64,000 bases of DNA, from contig JALCLH010000003.1 of the NCBI GenBank assembly GCA_022647765.1, positions 186,001 to 250,000 on the forward strand, in the 5' to 3' direction. Shown piece after piece: positions 1 to 8,861 of this stretch; the first letter of the stretch is position 1, and every line of letters starts with the position of its first letter. A program made the position numbers and the translations under genes. Source of the DNA: Acidipropionibacterium sp. (GTDB lineage Bacteria > Actinomycetota > Actinomycetes > Propionibacteriales > Propionibacteriaceae). Under the pieces are notes generated by a model, which worked only from the letters and a program-made list of their open reading frames with translations, was not told the origin of the DNA and ran no database searches.

Positions 1-302
1 CCCGCTACGGCGTCCTGGTCCAGGCGTTCACGAAGAAGGCTCCGGAGGACGGCACCGGGTCGATCACGGTGAAGATGTGGTCCACCCCCACCTGGCAGCG
101 GATCACCGCGAGCGATCCGGTGAGATCGAACTGGGTCGATGCTCGCACGGTCGTCTCCAACGATCCCCAGTGCCATCCGCAGTCGGCCTCCCCGGGCTTC
201 GACGTGAGCTACTCGCGGCTGTTCTGGAAGGACGGCGCAGTGGCGAAGAAGGAGAACTTCTTCTGGCGCTACGACCCGACCGACGAGGTGGTCTGCCGGT
301 AG
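1..302 (+). CDS. VanW family protein, C-terminal end (partial)
   Basis: This is the last 99 codons of a gene entering from the left edge, read from base 3 to the TAG at 300-302. The visible part has the end of a VanW-type domain: YGVLVQAF, then GSITVKMW, then a closing segment ending in YDPTDEVVC. VanW-family proteins in actinobacteria are usually secreted or membrane-anchored and carry peptidoglycan-binding modules upstream; those would lie outside the window. The exact function of the family is not settled, though it is linked to the cell envelope. The family call rests on the C-terminal pattern alone. Confidence 0.7.
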   Translation, partial: RYGVLVQAFTKKAPEDGTGSITVKMWSTPTWQRITASDPVRSNWVDARTVVSNDPQCHPQSASPGFDVSYSRLFWKDGAVAKKENFFWRYDPTDEVVCR

Positions 303-471
303 ATGATCGAGCCCGAGGGGAGTTCTCCCCAGTAGCCGGTCAGGCCGCCAGGACGGCTTGGCCGGAGTCGAAAGTGTGACGGATTCTCGCGTGAGTTCAA
401 ACGACAAGCCGTCAGACTTCTCTCCGTCGGCTGGATCTGCGGTCTGGGCAGAGTCCTTCCTCGGCAACCGC
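303..471. other. Intergenic spacer with palindromic repeat
   Basis: This is the non-coding gap between two convergent genes. It holds an imperfect large hairpin (372-419) that could serve as a bidirectional terminator. I see nothing else in it. Confidence 0.6.
372..419. repeat. Palindromic repeat, copy 1 (imperfect)
   Basis: Two 23-base arms (372-394 and 397-419) flank a GT spacer. They pair with five mismatches. The element shares its core (GACGGATTCTCG and GAGTTCAAACGA) with the perfect palindrome at 2149-2200 on the other side of the DUF222/HNH gene. It sits between convergent genes here, so it could act as a terminator, but the other copy sits between divergent genes, which argues for a dispersed element. 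Confidence 0.75.
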
Positions 472-2017
472 TCACGCCACCAGGACAGCCTGAGCAGAAT
501 CCTCCCCGGGATCTGAGTCCACGGTCTGGGCGGAGCTCTCCCCGGAACTCGGGGCCCCGGTTGGGGCAGGTTCCTCCCCCATGTTCGCGAACCCCGTTCT
601 GTCGGTGGTCGAGGTGACCGGGGATTGTGGAAGGTGGTTCTTCAACCGTTCCGGTGGCAGCATCCGCGGTATTCTCGTGTTGGGGTCGACAACGATCCTC
701 CACTGGTCCCTCGAGTGATACCTGTCGGGTTCCACCAAAGCATGATGATGACGGCAGACGAGGCAAAGGTTGTCCAGGGATGTCGGACCCTCATCCCACC
801 ATGGAATGATGTGATGGGCCTGGCATAAATTCGCCGGAACTGTGCAGCCTGGGAATATGCAACCACCGTCCCGCAATTCCAGGGCCCGCCGGATCGCTCC
901 GGTGACCAGGCGGTGTTCCTGGCCCTCATCGAGCACCTGGGATTCCCCGCTCAGCACCACGGGGAGAATCCCGGCATCGCAGCACATCCGCCGCAACGAT
1001 CCCGCATCCACGGGAATCTCACCGATGGTCCCGTGGACCAGGCCCGGCGGCGATGCTCGCCGGCCAGGGCAGTCGTGAAGATCCTGTAGTTCAAGGTGAC
1101 GACGAGCCGTGGTGTCTGACCGCCCGCTGACGGGGATCTTCTCGAGGCTGGCCATCTGGGTGACCATGTCGACCAGGGCGTCGGCCATCCGCTGTCCAGG
1201 TGGTCCGGGCCTTCCCGGTGCTCCAGCTCGACGCGCGCGGCCGAGGTACTCGGAGGGCATTGATGTCCCCCTTCGTCGCGCTGGGTTCTCAACGCTTGGG
1301 CCTCGTCGCGCTCGGCACGTCGGCCCTTCTCGCTGAAGGCCTGGCAGGGTGCCGATGAGTTGTTGGGCTTCCAGGTCGGGTAGTTGTCCGGAGAACCAGG
1401 TCGACCCCTCCCCGTCGGACCCCCATGCCAGCCGCCGGTTCTTGATGGCCCGGCTCCGCTGCGCGGCGATCCTGGCCGGCCTCATCACCGGGTGAGGGCA
1501 CGGTCTCGGGTGCGACTTCCTCCAGGATGGACTGTGTGGCTTTGTGGAGGCGTTCGGGTGGTGTGGTCGCCGCCCGGTCGAGGAAGAGTTCGGCGGCACG
1601 GTCGACCTGCTCGCCACTCATCTGACCCCGGGGGAGATTGCGGATCTCCTCCCCGATGACCGCCGCATGATCCGGGGACACGTCACCGGCGAGGGCGGCG
1701 TCGCGCACATCCGGATGGTGGGCGATCTTCGACGCGCGCTTCACTTCCCCGAGTCCCCGGCTGGAGGTGCGTCCTTCTTTCATGGCCAGGAAATCCGACA
1801 GTGGCGTGCCGGTGGTGTGGTCGGTCGCGTTCGCCTTGTCCACCGCATCGGTGACCACCGCGGCTCCGGCAACCATGCGGTCAGAGATCGCGCGCATCTC
1901 GGTCATAGTGGCAACCATTTCCGCATCGGACATGCGGGGCAGGACTGTGTAGTCCAGGCCGTCGAGCTGTTCTCTGATGGCCTGGAGTCGTGTCCGGAAT
2001 CCCGATACGTCGTCCAT
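472..2017 (-). pseudogene. DUF222/HNH endonuclease-domain protein, frameshifted
   Basis: The N-terminal 190 or so codons (2017 down to about 1430) form an intact DUF222-type helical region starting MDDVSGFRTRLQ. The C-terminal part (about 1050 down to 472) holds an HNH motif with C-x4-C, then QAHHIIPWWDEG and CRHHH, followed by a low-complexity tail. Between them the reading frame changes at least three times (about 1430, 1345 and 1050-1150). DUF222/HNH proteins (13E12-like) are common multicopy actinobacterial genes of uncertain role. The start ATG at 2017-2015 lies six bases after a TAGTCT hexamer, so the promoter is preserved. Decay is likely here, although this sequence also carries suspicious indels elsewhere. 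Confidence 0.75.
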
Positions 2018-2583
2018 GGGAAAAGACTACCCTGATCGGGGGTCTGATGCAAGAGTTGAGCAGGATTATTTTCCTGAGAATCTTGATTTATCGTGCAACC
2101 CCATCACGGACTACTGACAGTCGTAACTGTTCGGATGTTAGGGGCATTGGAAGTCTGACGGATTCTCGTTTGAGTTCAAACGAGAATCCGTCAGACTTCC
2201 CTTCAGAACATGGGGCCCGGGGTGCTGACACGCTCGTCCTGGCAAGATTGTGGCGGCATCTTCTCCCTGGCACGGTTGAGAGGGGTCCTCCGCTGTCGTT
2301 GTCCTGGGCGACGTCATCTGCAGGTTGTGGACCTCGAACGACCACCGGTCCACGGGCCCCACGCATCCGGGCTCTCGCCCGCGACGCTCCGGCCGCGGTG
2401 AGCGTGCGCCTGCGGGCCACGCATCCGGGCTCGTGCATCGGACGGCCCGAGAAGGCCGGAGAAGGGCCGCAATCTCACGAACGACGTCCTGTAGTGCAGA
2501 AGAGATAGAGTAGTGGCGATTGTCACCGGCGTCCCTCGCGGGTCGCTGGATGCCCTGGTCAACAGAAACTCGAGGAGAGCGAC
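2018..2583. other. 566-base divergent intergenic region
   Basis: No gene is supported here. The region holds the leaderless promoter of the DUF222 gene (TAGTCT at 2029-2024, minus strand), the perfect palindrome at 2149-2200, and a short direct repeat (CACGCATCCGGGCTC around 2358 and 2418). The fdxA ribosome-binding site (GAGGAGA, 2572-2578) is at its right end. Confidence 0.6.
2149..2200. repeat. Palindromic repeat, copy 2 (perfect 25-bp arms)
   Basis: Arms at 2149-2173 and 2176-2200 are exact inverted copies separated by GT. A perfect 25-bp arm is far longer than an ordinary terminator stem, there is no U-run, and it lies between divergent genes where no terminator is needed. It is related to copy 1 at 372-419. 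Confidence 0.9.
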
Positions 2584-2904
2584 GTGACATACGTCATCGG
2601 TCTGCCCTGCGTGGACGTCAAGGATCGTGCCTGCGTTGAGGAGTGCCCGGTCGATTGCATCTACGAGGGGGAGCGCAGCCTGTACATCCACCCCGAGGAG
2701 TGCGTGGACTGTGGCGCCTGCGAGCCGGTCTGCCCGGTGGAGGCCATCTACTACGAGGACGACCTGCCCGACGATCAGCAGAACTTCCTGCGGATCAACA
2801 CCGAGTTCTTCGGCGATCTGGGGTCCCCGGGCGGCGCCGCCCGCCTCGGGCCGACCCACAAGGACCATCCGGAGGTCGCCGCGCTGCCCCCGCAGGGCGA
2901 ATGA
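2584..2904 (+). CDS. fdxA: 7Fe ferredoxin
   Basis: This 106-residue ferredoxin carries one 3Fe-4S and one 4Fe-4S cluster and is a soluble low-potential electron carrier. The cluster ligands are visible: C9-x7-C17-x3-C21-P with C25, then C40-x2-C43-x2-C46-x3-C50-P. The C-terminal extension (residues 55-106) is typical of actinobacterial FdxA. The GTG start is chosen because GAGGAGA lies five bases upstream. Its stop overlaps the dapC start (ATGA), a pairing conserved in actinobacteria. Confidence 0.95.
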   Translation: MTYVIGLPCVDVKDRACVEECPVDCIYEGERSLYIHPEECVDCGACEPVCPVEAIYYEDDLPDDQQNFLRINTEFFGDLGSPGGAARLGPTHKDHPEVAALPPQGE

Positions 2905-4019
2905 GCGAGACGCGCGTGCGGACCCGCCGGAAGGTCTCGGCGGGTCTGCCCGTCTTCCCGTGGGACACCATCGAGGCGGCGAAGTCCCGTGCCTCCCAGC
3001 ACCCCGGCGGTCTCATCGATCTGTCGGTGGGCACCCCCGTCGACCCGACCCCGCGGCTGGCGCGGGAGGCCCTGGCGGCGTCCGCGGATGCCCACGGCTA
3101 CCCGCAGGTGTGGGGGACGCCGGCGCTGCGCACCGCGGTGCTGGAGTACATGAGCAGCCGTTGGGGCGCCCCGGAGCTGACCGAGAAGTCCGTGCTGCCG
3201 GTGGTCGGCACCAAGGAGCTGGTGGCGGCGCTGCCCTCACAGCTCGGTCTGGGAGCCGACTCCACCGTCGTCATCCCGACCTGCGCCTACCCGACCTACC
3301 GGGTCGGGGCGCTGCTGTGCGGGGCGCAGATCCAGGCAGCCGATTCTCCCGAGGAGATCAGCGGCGAGCCGGATCTGATCTGGATCAACTCGCCGGCCAA
3401 TCCGTCGGGGCGGATGCTCTCGCTCGAGCAGATGCGCGCCTGGGTGGAGTTCGCCCGCCGGACCGGAGCGGTGCTCGCCTCCGACGAGTGCTACGGCGAG
3501 TTCAGCTGGGACGCCGAGCCGATCTCGGTGCTCGACACCCGGGTCTGCGACGGCGAGGTCACCGGCCTGTTGAGCTGCATGTCGCTGTCCAAGCGGTCGA
3601 ATATGGCCGGATACCGCGCCGGATTCGTGGTCGGCGATCCCGAGATCACCTCCGAGCTGCTGGCCATCCGCAAGCATGCCGGGCTGATGCTGCCGGCGCC
3701 GATAGCCGAGGCGATGCGGGTCGCCCTGGGCGACACCGCCGACGTCACCGAGCAGCGGGAGCGCTACCAGCGCCGCCGCGCGGTGCTGCGGCCGGCTCTG
3801 GAGAAGGCCGGTTTCCGGATCGACGACTCGCAGGGATCGATCTACCTGTGGGCCACCCGCGGCGAGGACTGTCGCGCGACCGTCGACTGGCTGGCCGAGC
3901 GGGGCATTCTGTGCTCACCGGGCGACTTCTACGTCGAGGGGACCAGCGATCACGTGCGGATCGGCCTCACCGCCACCGATGAGCAGATCGTCGACGCCGC
4001 CCGGAGGTTGTCGGTCTGA
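2901..4019 (+). CDS. dapC: Succinyldiaminopimelate transaminase
   Basis: This 372-residue fold-type I PLP aminotransferase forms N-succinyl-L,L-2,6-diaminopimelate from the 2-amino-6-oxo precursor in lysine and peptidoglycan diaminopimelate synthesis. Key positions are visible: NSPANPSG at 163-170, the PLP aspartate in SDECYGEF (about 195), the Schiff-base lysine in SLSKRSNMAGYR (K231) and R239. The ATG overlaps the fdxA stop. dapD, which makes the succinylated intermediate, is 2 kb away on the opposite strand, and this neighbourhood supports DapC over a generic aminotransferase. Confidence 0.92.
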   Translation: MSETRVRTRRKVSAGLPVFPWDTIEAAKSRASQHPGGLIDLSVGTPVDPTPRLAREALAASADAHGYPQVWGTPALRTAVLEYMSSRWGAPELTEKSVLPVVGTKELVAALPSQLGLGADSTVVIPTCAYPTYRVGALLCGAQIQAADSPEEISGEPDLIWINSPANPSGRMLSLEQMRAWVEFARRTGAVLASDECYGEFSWDAEPISVLDTRVCDGEVTGLLSCMSLSKRSNMAGYRAGFVVGDPEITSELLAIRKHAGLMLPAPIAEAMRVALGDTADVTEQRERYQRRRAVLRPALEKAGFRIDDSQGSIYLWATRGEDCRATVDWLAERGILCSPGDFYVEGTSDHVRIGLTATDEQIVDAARRLSV

Positions 4020-4075
4020 GCTGGTGGCCTGCGGGGCGGATCGCCGTGTGCAGGGTGCCGCCGCCAGGGGGTGCA

Positions 4076-4090
4076 GGGGGGTTGCCCCCC
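4076..4090. terminator. Short GC hairpin between convergent genes
   Basis: Six G, TTG and six C form a tight stem between the dapC stop and the stop of the minus-strand lipoprotein gene. There is no T-run, so its action as a terminator is inferred from position. Confidence 0.35.
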
Positions 4091-4092
4091 GC

Positions 4093-4998
4093 CTATGAGC
4101 AGTGCCTCACCGGCAGCTCCTTGCGGTGGGCGGCGAACCAGGTCTTGAGGTTCGCGACGGTCCGGTCGACCTCATCCTCCGAGCCTTGGGCGATGAAGGT
4201 CACGGCCGAGTACCCGCCGTCGTGGGGCAGGATCGCCATCTGGCGGACGGTGTAATCCCCGTTGTCCTCATTCCCCCATCCGGCCTTGACCATCGAGGGG
4301 TGGACGCCGGCCAGCCCGAACTGCTCCGAGGGATCGATCTGGCCCATGTAGTCGCGGACCTTCACGGCCGAGGGATCCGTGGTGCAGGCCAGTCCCTCGA
4401 CGAACCTCACCTGGTCGGCGGCCGTCCACCGGGTCATGCCGAAGGGCTCGTCGGCGCCGGCCCGGTCGTCGGGCAGCACGACGGTGCGGGAGTCCCCGAA
4501 CCGGCGGATCACGGCCTGGACCGTGTTGGCGGCATCGTCACCGGCACCGAGGGAGTTCCACAGGTCGATGGCGGCGTCATTGTCGGACAGGGTGATCGCC
4601 GCCTTGACGTCGTCCATCTCGGCCGATCCGTTCTGCAGGGCGGCGATGGCGATCGGCACCTTCATCGTCGACCAGGCGGTGTCGGCGTCCACCTCTCCGA
4701 CGCCGGTCGACGATGATCCGGTTCCGGCCACCACGATCTCGAGATCGACGCTCGAGTCCGAGACCAGCCCGGTGAGCTCCGACCGCAGATCGAAGGGGGT
4801 GGCCGAGGGGGTTGAGGCGGCCGATGAAGCCGACGTCGGCGCGGGTGCCGGCCTCGACTCCGATGCGGAGGGGGAGATCGGGCTGCCCGTTCCCGAAGCC
4901 TCGCCGCCGTTGCTGTGCGCGCATCCCGCCAGCAGGGGCAGGAGCAGTGCGATGACGGTGAGGCGTCTGGCAGTCCGTCGGTCGGTCCGAAGATCCAT
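4093..4998 (-). CDS. Lipoprotein with beta-lactamase/transpeptidase-like serine hydrolase domain
   Basis: This 301-residue protein has a lipoprotein signal peptide ending LLAGC (C26), a Ser/Pro/Ala-rich linker to about residue 70, and a penicillin-binding-type domain. The three family motifs are present: STMK (catalytic Ser and Lys, about residue 112), SDN in LSDNDAA, and KAG in VKAGWG. It should be membrane-anchored and act outside the cell, as a carboxypeptidase-like enzyme or a weak class A beta-lactamase-like protein; the sequence alone does not decide. AAGGAG precedes the ATG. It is the last gene of a minus-strand run after dapD and the lysozyme-like gene. Confidence 0.78.
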   Translation of the reverse strand: MDLRTDRRTARRLTVIALLLPLLAGCAHSNGGEASGTGSPISPSASESRPAPAPTSASSAASTPSATPFDLRSELTGLVSDSSVDLEIVVAGTGSSSTGVGEVDADTAWSTMKVPIAIAALQNGSAEMDDVKAAITLSDNDAAIDLWNSLGAGDDAANTVQAVIRRFGDSRTVVLPDDRAGADEPFGMTRWTAADQVRFVEGLACTTDPSAVKVRDYMGQIDPSEQFGLAGVHPSMVKAGWGNEDNGDYTVRQMAILPHDGGYSAVTFIAQGSEDEVDRTVANLKTWFAAHRKELPVRHCS

Positions 4999-5051
4999 GC
5001 TGCTCCTTCTACTCCACTTCCATAGCGAGTCGCGTGTGGAGCACCTGTGAA

Positions 5052-5969
5052 TCAGCCCAGAGTCTTCACGGTCCCGGTGGTCGCCGGGGCCTGTGCCGAA
5101 GGGCTGGAGGAGGGACCGGCGGCAGCGGTCCATCCGGCGTACTGCTTGGGATCGAGGGTCCATCCGGTGGTGCCGACGGTGGCCGAGGCGATCGGTGCGG
5201 TGTCGGTGCTGGCCATCGTGAGGGCCACCCCGGCCCACACGGCATCGGTGCGGGTGGCACGGATGGTGACAGTCGTCCCGGAGGAGCTGACGGTGGCGCG
5301 CCCGGCGAGGCCCTTGACGGCGGTGGAAGCCAGCGCGGAGGCCTTGCCGGCCTGGCTGGATCGGTTGACGCAGCTCAGCGCCCGGGGGGACTGTCCGGTG
5401 AGGACGCTCGCCCAGGCCTTCGCATCGTCGGCGTGCTTGCGATAGCCGTCGGGGACGCCGGACTTCTGCACCGACTGGGCGACGTCGTTGATGTCCTCGG
5501 TCTGCCAGCCGCGGACCTTGACCAGCTCGTCGTAGAACTTCCCGCTGGAGTACCACGGGTCCTTGATCTGCGCCTCGGTGCCCCAGCCCTGGGAGGGACG
5601 CTGCTGGAACAGCCCGATCGAGTCGCGGTCGCCGTAGTCGAGATTGCGCAGCCCGGACTCCTGCATCGCGGTGGCCAGCGCGATGCTGGCCGCCCTGGCG
5701 GGAAGCCCTCGCCGGATGGCCTCGGCGCTGATGATGGCGGCGTTGCTGGACTGCTCCAGGTCCAGGGTGTAGCTCTTGCCGCCGACGGTGGCCTGGCATC
5801 CCTCGTTGACCGGGGGAGGCTGGAAGAGCGAGTTGGTCTTCTGCCAGAGGCGCCAGCCGCCGTAGCCGAGTCCGGCGAGCAGCGCCAGGATCACCAGCAG
5901 GGCAGCCGACGACCGGAGCCACCGGCGTCTGGTCCTGATGGCTCTGCGGGGGGTCGATCTGCGCGCCAT
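5052..5969 (-). CDS. Membrane-anchored lysozyme-like protein
   Basis: This 305-residue protein has a basic N-terminus, one transmembrane segment (about 20-40, ALLVILALLAGLGYGG) and an extracytoplasmic domain. ATAMQESGLRNLDYGD followed by DSIGLFQQRPSQGWG resembles the lytic-transglycosylase/lysozyme fold, with the Glu of MQES as likely catalytic acid. Homologues in actinobacteria are often left unnamed or misnamed heavy-metal transporter. A C-terminal domain (about 190-280) is followed by a Ser/Pro tail. The gene follows dapD by five bases, so the two are probably co-transcribed. Its substrate is inferred to be peptidoglycan. Confidence 0.6.
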   Translation of the reverse strand: MARRSTPRRAIRTRRRWLRSSAALLVILALLAGLGYGGWRLWQKTNSLFQPPPVNEGCQATVGGKSYTLDLEQSSNAAIISAEAIRRGLPARAASIALATAMQESGLRNLDYGDRDSIGLFQQRPSQGWGTEAQIKDPWYSSGKFYDELVKVRGWQTEDINDVAQSVQKSGVPDGYRKHADDAKAWASVLTGQSPRALSCVNRSSQAGKASALASTAVKGLAGRATVSSSGTTVTIRATRTDAVWAGVALTMASTDTAPIASATVGTTGWTLDPKQYAGWTAAAGPSSSPSAQAPATTGTVKTLG

Positions 5970-5974
5970 GGGAG

Positions 5975-6925
5975 TCAGTTCTTGTGCAGGGCGGAGTTGA
6001 GCTCGACCCTGGATCCCTTGCGGCCCAGCGCCCGCACCGCCCCGGTGACCGAGTCGCGGATGAACAGGATGTTCGGGGAGCCGGAGAGCTCGCGGGCCTT
6101 GACCACCGAGCCGTCGGGCAGCGTCACCTTGGTGCCGGCCGTCACGTAGAGGCCCGCCTCCACGACGCAGTTGTCGCCCATCGAGATCCCGATCCCCGCC
6201 TCGGCGCCGAGCAGGCATCCCTTTCCGATCGTGACCTGCTCCCTGCCGCCGCCCGACAGGGTGCCCATGATGGAGGCCCCGCCGCCGATGTCGGAGCCGT
6301 CCTCGACGACGACCCCCTGGGAGATCCGCCCCTCGACCATCGAGGTGCCGAGGGTGCCGGCGTTGTAGTTGACGAAGCCCTCGTGCATCACCGTGGTGCC
6401 CTCGGCCAGGTGGGCGCCCAGCCGGATCCGGTCCGCATTGCCGATCCGCACCCCGGTCGGCACCACGAAGTCGGTCATCCGGGGGAACTTGTCGATCAGC
6501 AGCACGGTGAGCGGAGTGCCGGCGATGCGGGCCTCAAGAGCCGCCTCGGGGTAGTCCTCGACGCGCAGCGGACCGGTCGTCGTCCAGACGTTGTTGGGAA
6601 GCACCCCGAAGATGCCGTCCAGGTTGATGGTGCGGGGGGCGACCAGTCGGTGGGAGAGCAGGTGGAGCCTCAGATAGGCGTCGGAGACGCCGGCCGGCGC
6701 GGCGTCCAGGTCGATCGAGGTGAGCACGACCTCGTGGTGCACCTTGCGGATGGCGTCGCGATCGACCGCGGCAGCCTTGAGAAGCCCCTCCGGCGGGCGG
6801 GACTCCTCCGCCTCTCCGAGGGCCGGCCGGGGGAACCAGGTGTCCAGGACCGTCCCGTTGTCGTGGACGGTGGACAACCCCCAGCCCCATGCGGAACGTG
6901 CGGAGGTCGTTGCGGTGCTCGTCAT
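5975..6925 (-). CDS. dapD: Tetrahydrodipicolinate N-succinyltransferase
   Basis: This 316-residue trimeric left-handed beta-helix enzyme transfers succinate from succinyl-CoA to tetrahydrodipicolinate, the step before DapC. Hexapeptide-repeat features are clear from about residue 160 to 270: [28 protein letters not shown] and [15 protein letters not shown]. The N-terminal half matches the actinobacterial long form. The ATG lies seven bases after TAAAGT (6938-6933), which suggests a leaderless message. It heads a minus-strand run with two cell-envelope genes. Confidence 0.93.
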   Translation of the reverse strand: MTSTATTSARSAWGWGLSTVHDNGTVLDTWFPRPALGEAEESRPPEGLLKAAAVDRDAIRKVHHEVVLTSIDLDAAPAGVSDAYLRLHLLSHRLVAPRTINLDGIFGVLPNNVWTTTGPLRVEDYPEAALEARIAGTPLTVLLIDKFPRMTDFVVPTGVRIGNADRIRLGAHLAEGTTVMHEGFVNYNAGTLGTSMVEGRISQGVVVEDGSDIGGGASIMGTLSGGGREQVTIGKGCLLGAEAGIGISMGDNCVVEAGLYVTAGTKVTLPDGSVVKARELSGSPNILFIRDSVTGAVRALGRKGSRVELNSALHKN

Positions 6926-6993
6926 GTCGGCCACTTTAGATGACGCCGCCGACACCCTGCCGGAGGATGCACCGGGGCCGGTACGGTCGAGCC

Positions 6994-7500
6994 ATGGGCA
7001 CACCCGGATTCATCACCGATCTGCGCACCGACATCGGGCACCGCGAGCTGTGGCTGATCGGCTCCTCGGCCACGGTGTGGCGTCCGGGGCCGCGGGGCAC
7101 CCGCGAGATCCTCCTGGTGAGACGCCGTGACAACGGGAGATGGACCCCGATCTGCGGCATCGTGGAGCCCGGCGAGCTGCCGAGCGAGACCGTGGTGAGG
7201 GAGGCGGCAGAGGAGGCCGGGGTGCGCATTGAGGTGCAGCGGTTCGTCCGGGTGTGCGCCGAGGAGACCCTGGTCTACGGCAACGGGGATCGCTGCCGGT
7301 TCCTCGACCACGACTTCCTGTGCCGATGGGTCGACGGGGACGCCCGGGTCTCCGACGACGAGTCCAGCGAGGTCGGCTGGTTCCCCGAGGACGGCCTGCC
7401 CGAGATGACGGCGTCCCACCGACGCCGGATCGAGGTGTCGCTGGCCGGGGCGCCCGGGGTGATCTGCGAGCACGACGGAGGCGCCGGCGTCGTCCTGTAG
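6994..7500 (+). CDS. NUDIX hydrolase
   Basis: This 168-residue protein carries a complete Nudix box: GIVEPGE, then REAAEEAGV, fitting G-x5-E-x7-REUxEExGU. It should cleave a nucleoside diphosphate linked to another moiety; the substrate cannot be told. The ATG follows TACGGT (6982-6987) by six bases, so a leaderless start is likely. The stop codon lies inside the first unit of a 24-base tandem repeat. Confidence 0.85.
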   Translation: MGTPGFITDLRTDIGHRELWLIGSSATVWRPGPRGTREILLVRRRDNGRWTPICGIVEPGELPSETVVREAAEEAGVRIEVQRFVRVCAEETLVYGNGDRCRFLDHDFLCRWVDGDARVSDDESSEVGWFPEDGLPEMTASHRRRIEVSLAGAPGVICEHDGGAGVVL

Positions 7501-7560
7501 ACGCTGTTCGGCACCGTCCTGTAGACGCTGTTGAGCTCCGTCTTGTAGACGCTTCTGGCC
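7491..7560. repeat. 24-base tandem repeat, about three units, at a gene 3' end
   Basis: Units begin at 7491, 7515 and 7539, each opening CGTCNTGTAGACGCT. The first contains the NUDIX stop codon, and the later units repeat the stop region. This looks like local slippage duplication of the gene end. Confidence 0.8.
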
Positions 7561-7666
7561 GCCGCGCAGTGGGAGAGCGCGACTCTGCTGGTTCATGAAA
7601 GAGAAGCGACCGGCGTCTCTACTACGCATATCTTCCGATGCCGGCTCGTGGCCGTACACTGGACGC

Positions 7667-7906
7667 ATGACTCCGAAGCTGGCGGACTACATTGAGGCGG
7701 GCAAGGCCCTTGATGCCGACGAGCGTGAGATCGCTGTGCTCGCCCTGCAGCAGGTCGATGATGCTGAGCAGGCCGAGATCGATGCCGCCTGGGACGAGAC
7801 GATCAACCGGCGGCTGGACGATTTGGTGAGCGGCAAGGTGACGCCGGTCAGCGGTCGGGAGACCCTGGCGATGGGTCGCGCCCTGCTCGCCCAGCGCCGC
7901 AAGTGA
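7667..7906 (+). CDS. Addiction-module antitoxin, RelB/ParD-like (orphan)
   Basis: This 79-residue protein opens MTPKLADYIEAGKALD and is largely helical, with an ALLAQRRK tail. It resembles addiction-module (DUF2683/RelB-type) antitoxins that bind DNA and neutralise a RelE/ParE-type toxin. TACACT ends six bases before the ATG, so it is probably leaderless. The stop overlaps the GTG of a truncated toxin reading frame, the usual antitoxin-toxin arrangement. The antitoxin looks complete while its partner does not. Confidence 0.7.
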   Translation: MTPKLADYIEAGKALDADEREIAVLALQQVDDAEQAEIDAAWDETINRRLDDLVSGKVTPVSGRETLAMGRALLAQRRK

Positions 7907-8025
7907 CTCTCGACTGGGGTGCGCATCCCGAGGCTCGTGAGGAGTATCTCGGTGCTCTGACCAGATATGCGGGCATCGGCGACGGCAGGCTCGGTAATGA
8001 GTCGGGATGCGCGCTGGGCGTCTGA
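7903..8025 (+). pseudogene. Truncated RelE/ParE-family toxin
   Basis: A GTG overlapping the antitoxin stop opens a 40-residue frame: VTLDWGAHPEAREEYLGAL, then TRYAGIGDGRLG, then an unrelated tail. The opening matches the first helix and strand of RelE/ParE toxins (pattern HPEAREEYL...RYA), which are normally about 90-100 residues. The core beta-sheet and catalytic C-terminus are missing, so no active toxin is expected. pdxK begins only 17 bases later. Confidence 0.7.
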
Positions 8026-8042
8026 CGGGTAGAACTGGTGGG

Positions 8043-8846
8043 ATGACGAAGATTGCACTTGCCATTGCGGGCTCCGAGGCCTCCGGCGGGGCCGGAGCCC
8101 AGACCGACATCAAGACCTTCCATCAGCTCGGCGTGTTCGGATGCACCTCGCTGACCTGCATCGTGTCCTTCGACCCGGCCAACGGCTGGGCCCATCGATT
8201 CGTGCCGATCGATCCCCAGGTGATCTCCGACCAGATCGAGGCTGCGGTCTCGGTCCACGGAACCATCGACGCCGTCAAGATCGGCATGCTCGGCGTCCCC
8301 GCCACCATCGAGGCGGTGGAGGCGGCGCTCAAGAAGTACCGGTTCGGCAAGGTCGTCCTCGACCCGGTGCTCATCTGCAAGGGCCAGGAGGCCGGCGCCG
8401 CGCTGGACACCGACAATGCGCTGCGCGAGAAGCTGCTGCCGCTGGCCACCATGGTCACCCCGAACCTCTTCGAGACCCAGATCCTCGCCGGGGTCGACGA
8501 GATCACCTCGGTGGACGCCCTCAAGGACGCCGCGAAGCGCATCCACGACCAGGGAGTTCCCGCCGTGCTCGCCAAGGCCGGCACCCTGCTGGACACCGGC
8601 ACCGCTCTCGACGTCTTCTACGACGGCCAGACCCTCGAGGTCCTCGAGGTGCCCGCGGTCGGTGAGGAGCGGGTGTCGGGGGCCGGCTGCACACTGGCGG
8701 CAGCGGTCACCGCCGAGCTCGCCAAGGGGGCGACGCCGTTGGACGCCGCCCGCACCGCCAAGCAGGTCGTGGTCTCGGCGATCGAGCACCGGATGCACGG
8801 CAACGCGCCCTTCGACTGCGCTTACCAGGGGTACTACCAGGCCTGA
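8043..8846 (+). CDS. pdxK: Pyridoxine/pyridoxal kinase (ThiD-like fold)
   Basis: This 267-residue ribokinase-superfamily protein is closest in pattern to the Bacillus-type PdxK, which phosphorylates vitamin B6 vitamers, rather than to hydroxymethylpyrimidine kinase ThiD. Visible motifs are AGSEASGGAGAQTDIKTF at the N-terminus, DPVLICKG (about 105), TPNLFE (about 140) and the anion-hole segment SGAGCTLAAAVTAELAKG (about 218). The phrases FDPANGW and PID before the sheet are typical of PdxK. It stands alone after a broken toxin-antitoxin pair. Confidence 0.8.
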   Translation: MTKIALAIAGSEASGGAGAQTDIKTFHQLGVFGCTSLTCIVSFDPANGWAHRFVPIDPQVISDQIEAAVSVHGTIDAVKIGMLGVPATIEAVEAALKKYRFGKVVLDPVLICKGQEAGAALDTDNALREKLLPLATMVTPNLFETQILAGVDEITSVDALKDAAKRIHDQGVPAVLAKAGTLLDTGTALDVFYDGQTLEVLEVPAVGEERVSGAGCTLAAAVTAELAKGATPLDAARTAKQVVVSAIEHRMHGNAPFDCAYQGYYQA

Positions 8847-8861
8847 TCTCGGGCGGACAGC

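Noticed and set aside
372..2200. CRISPR-like repeat
   Set aside because: Only two copies, 1.8 kb apart with a gene between, and strongly self-complementary; no spacer array or cas genes.
4093..5922. A 609-codon minus-strand open frame covering two genes
   Set aside because: Only the last 301 codons match a protein family; the upstream part is an out-of-frame reading of the lysozyme-like gene, and a ribosome site with ATG exists at 4998.
7491..7560. CRISPR or integron repeat
   Set aside because: Units abut with no spacers and decay quickly; simple tandem duplication fits.
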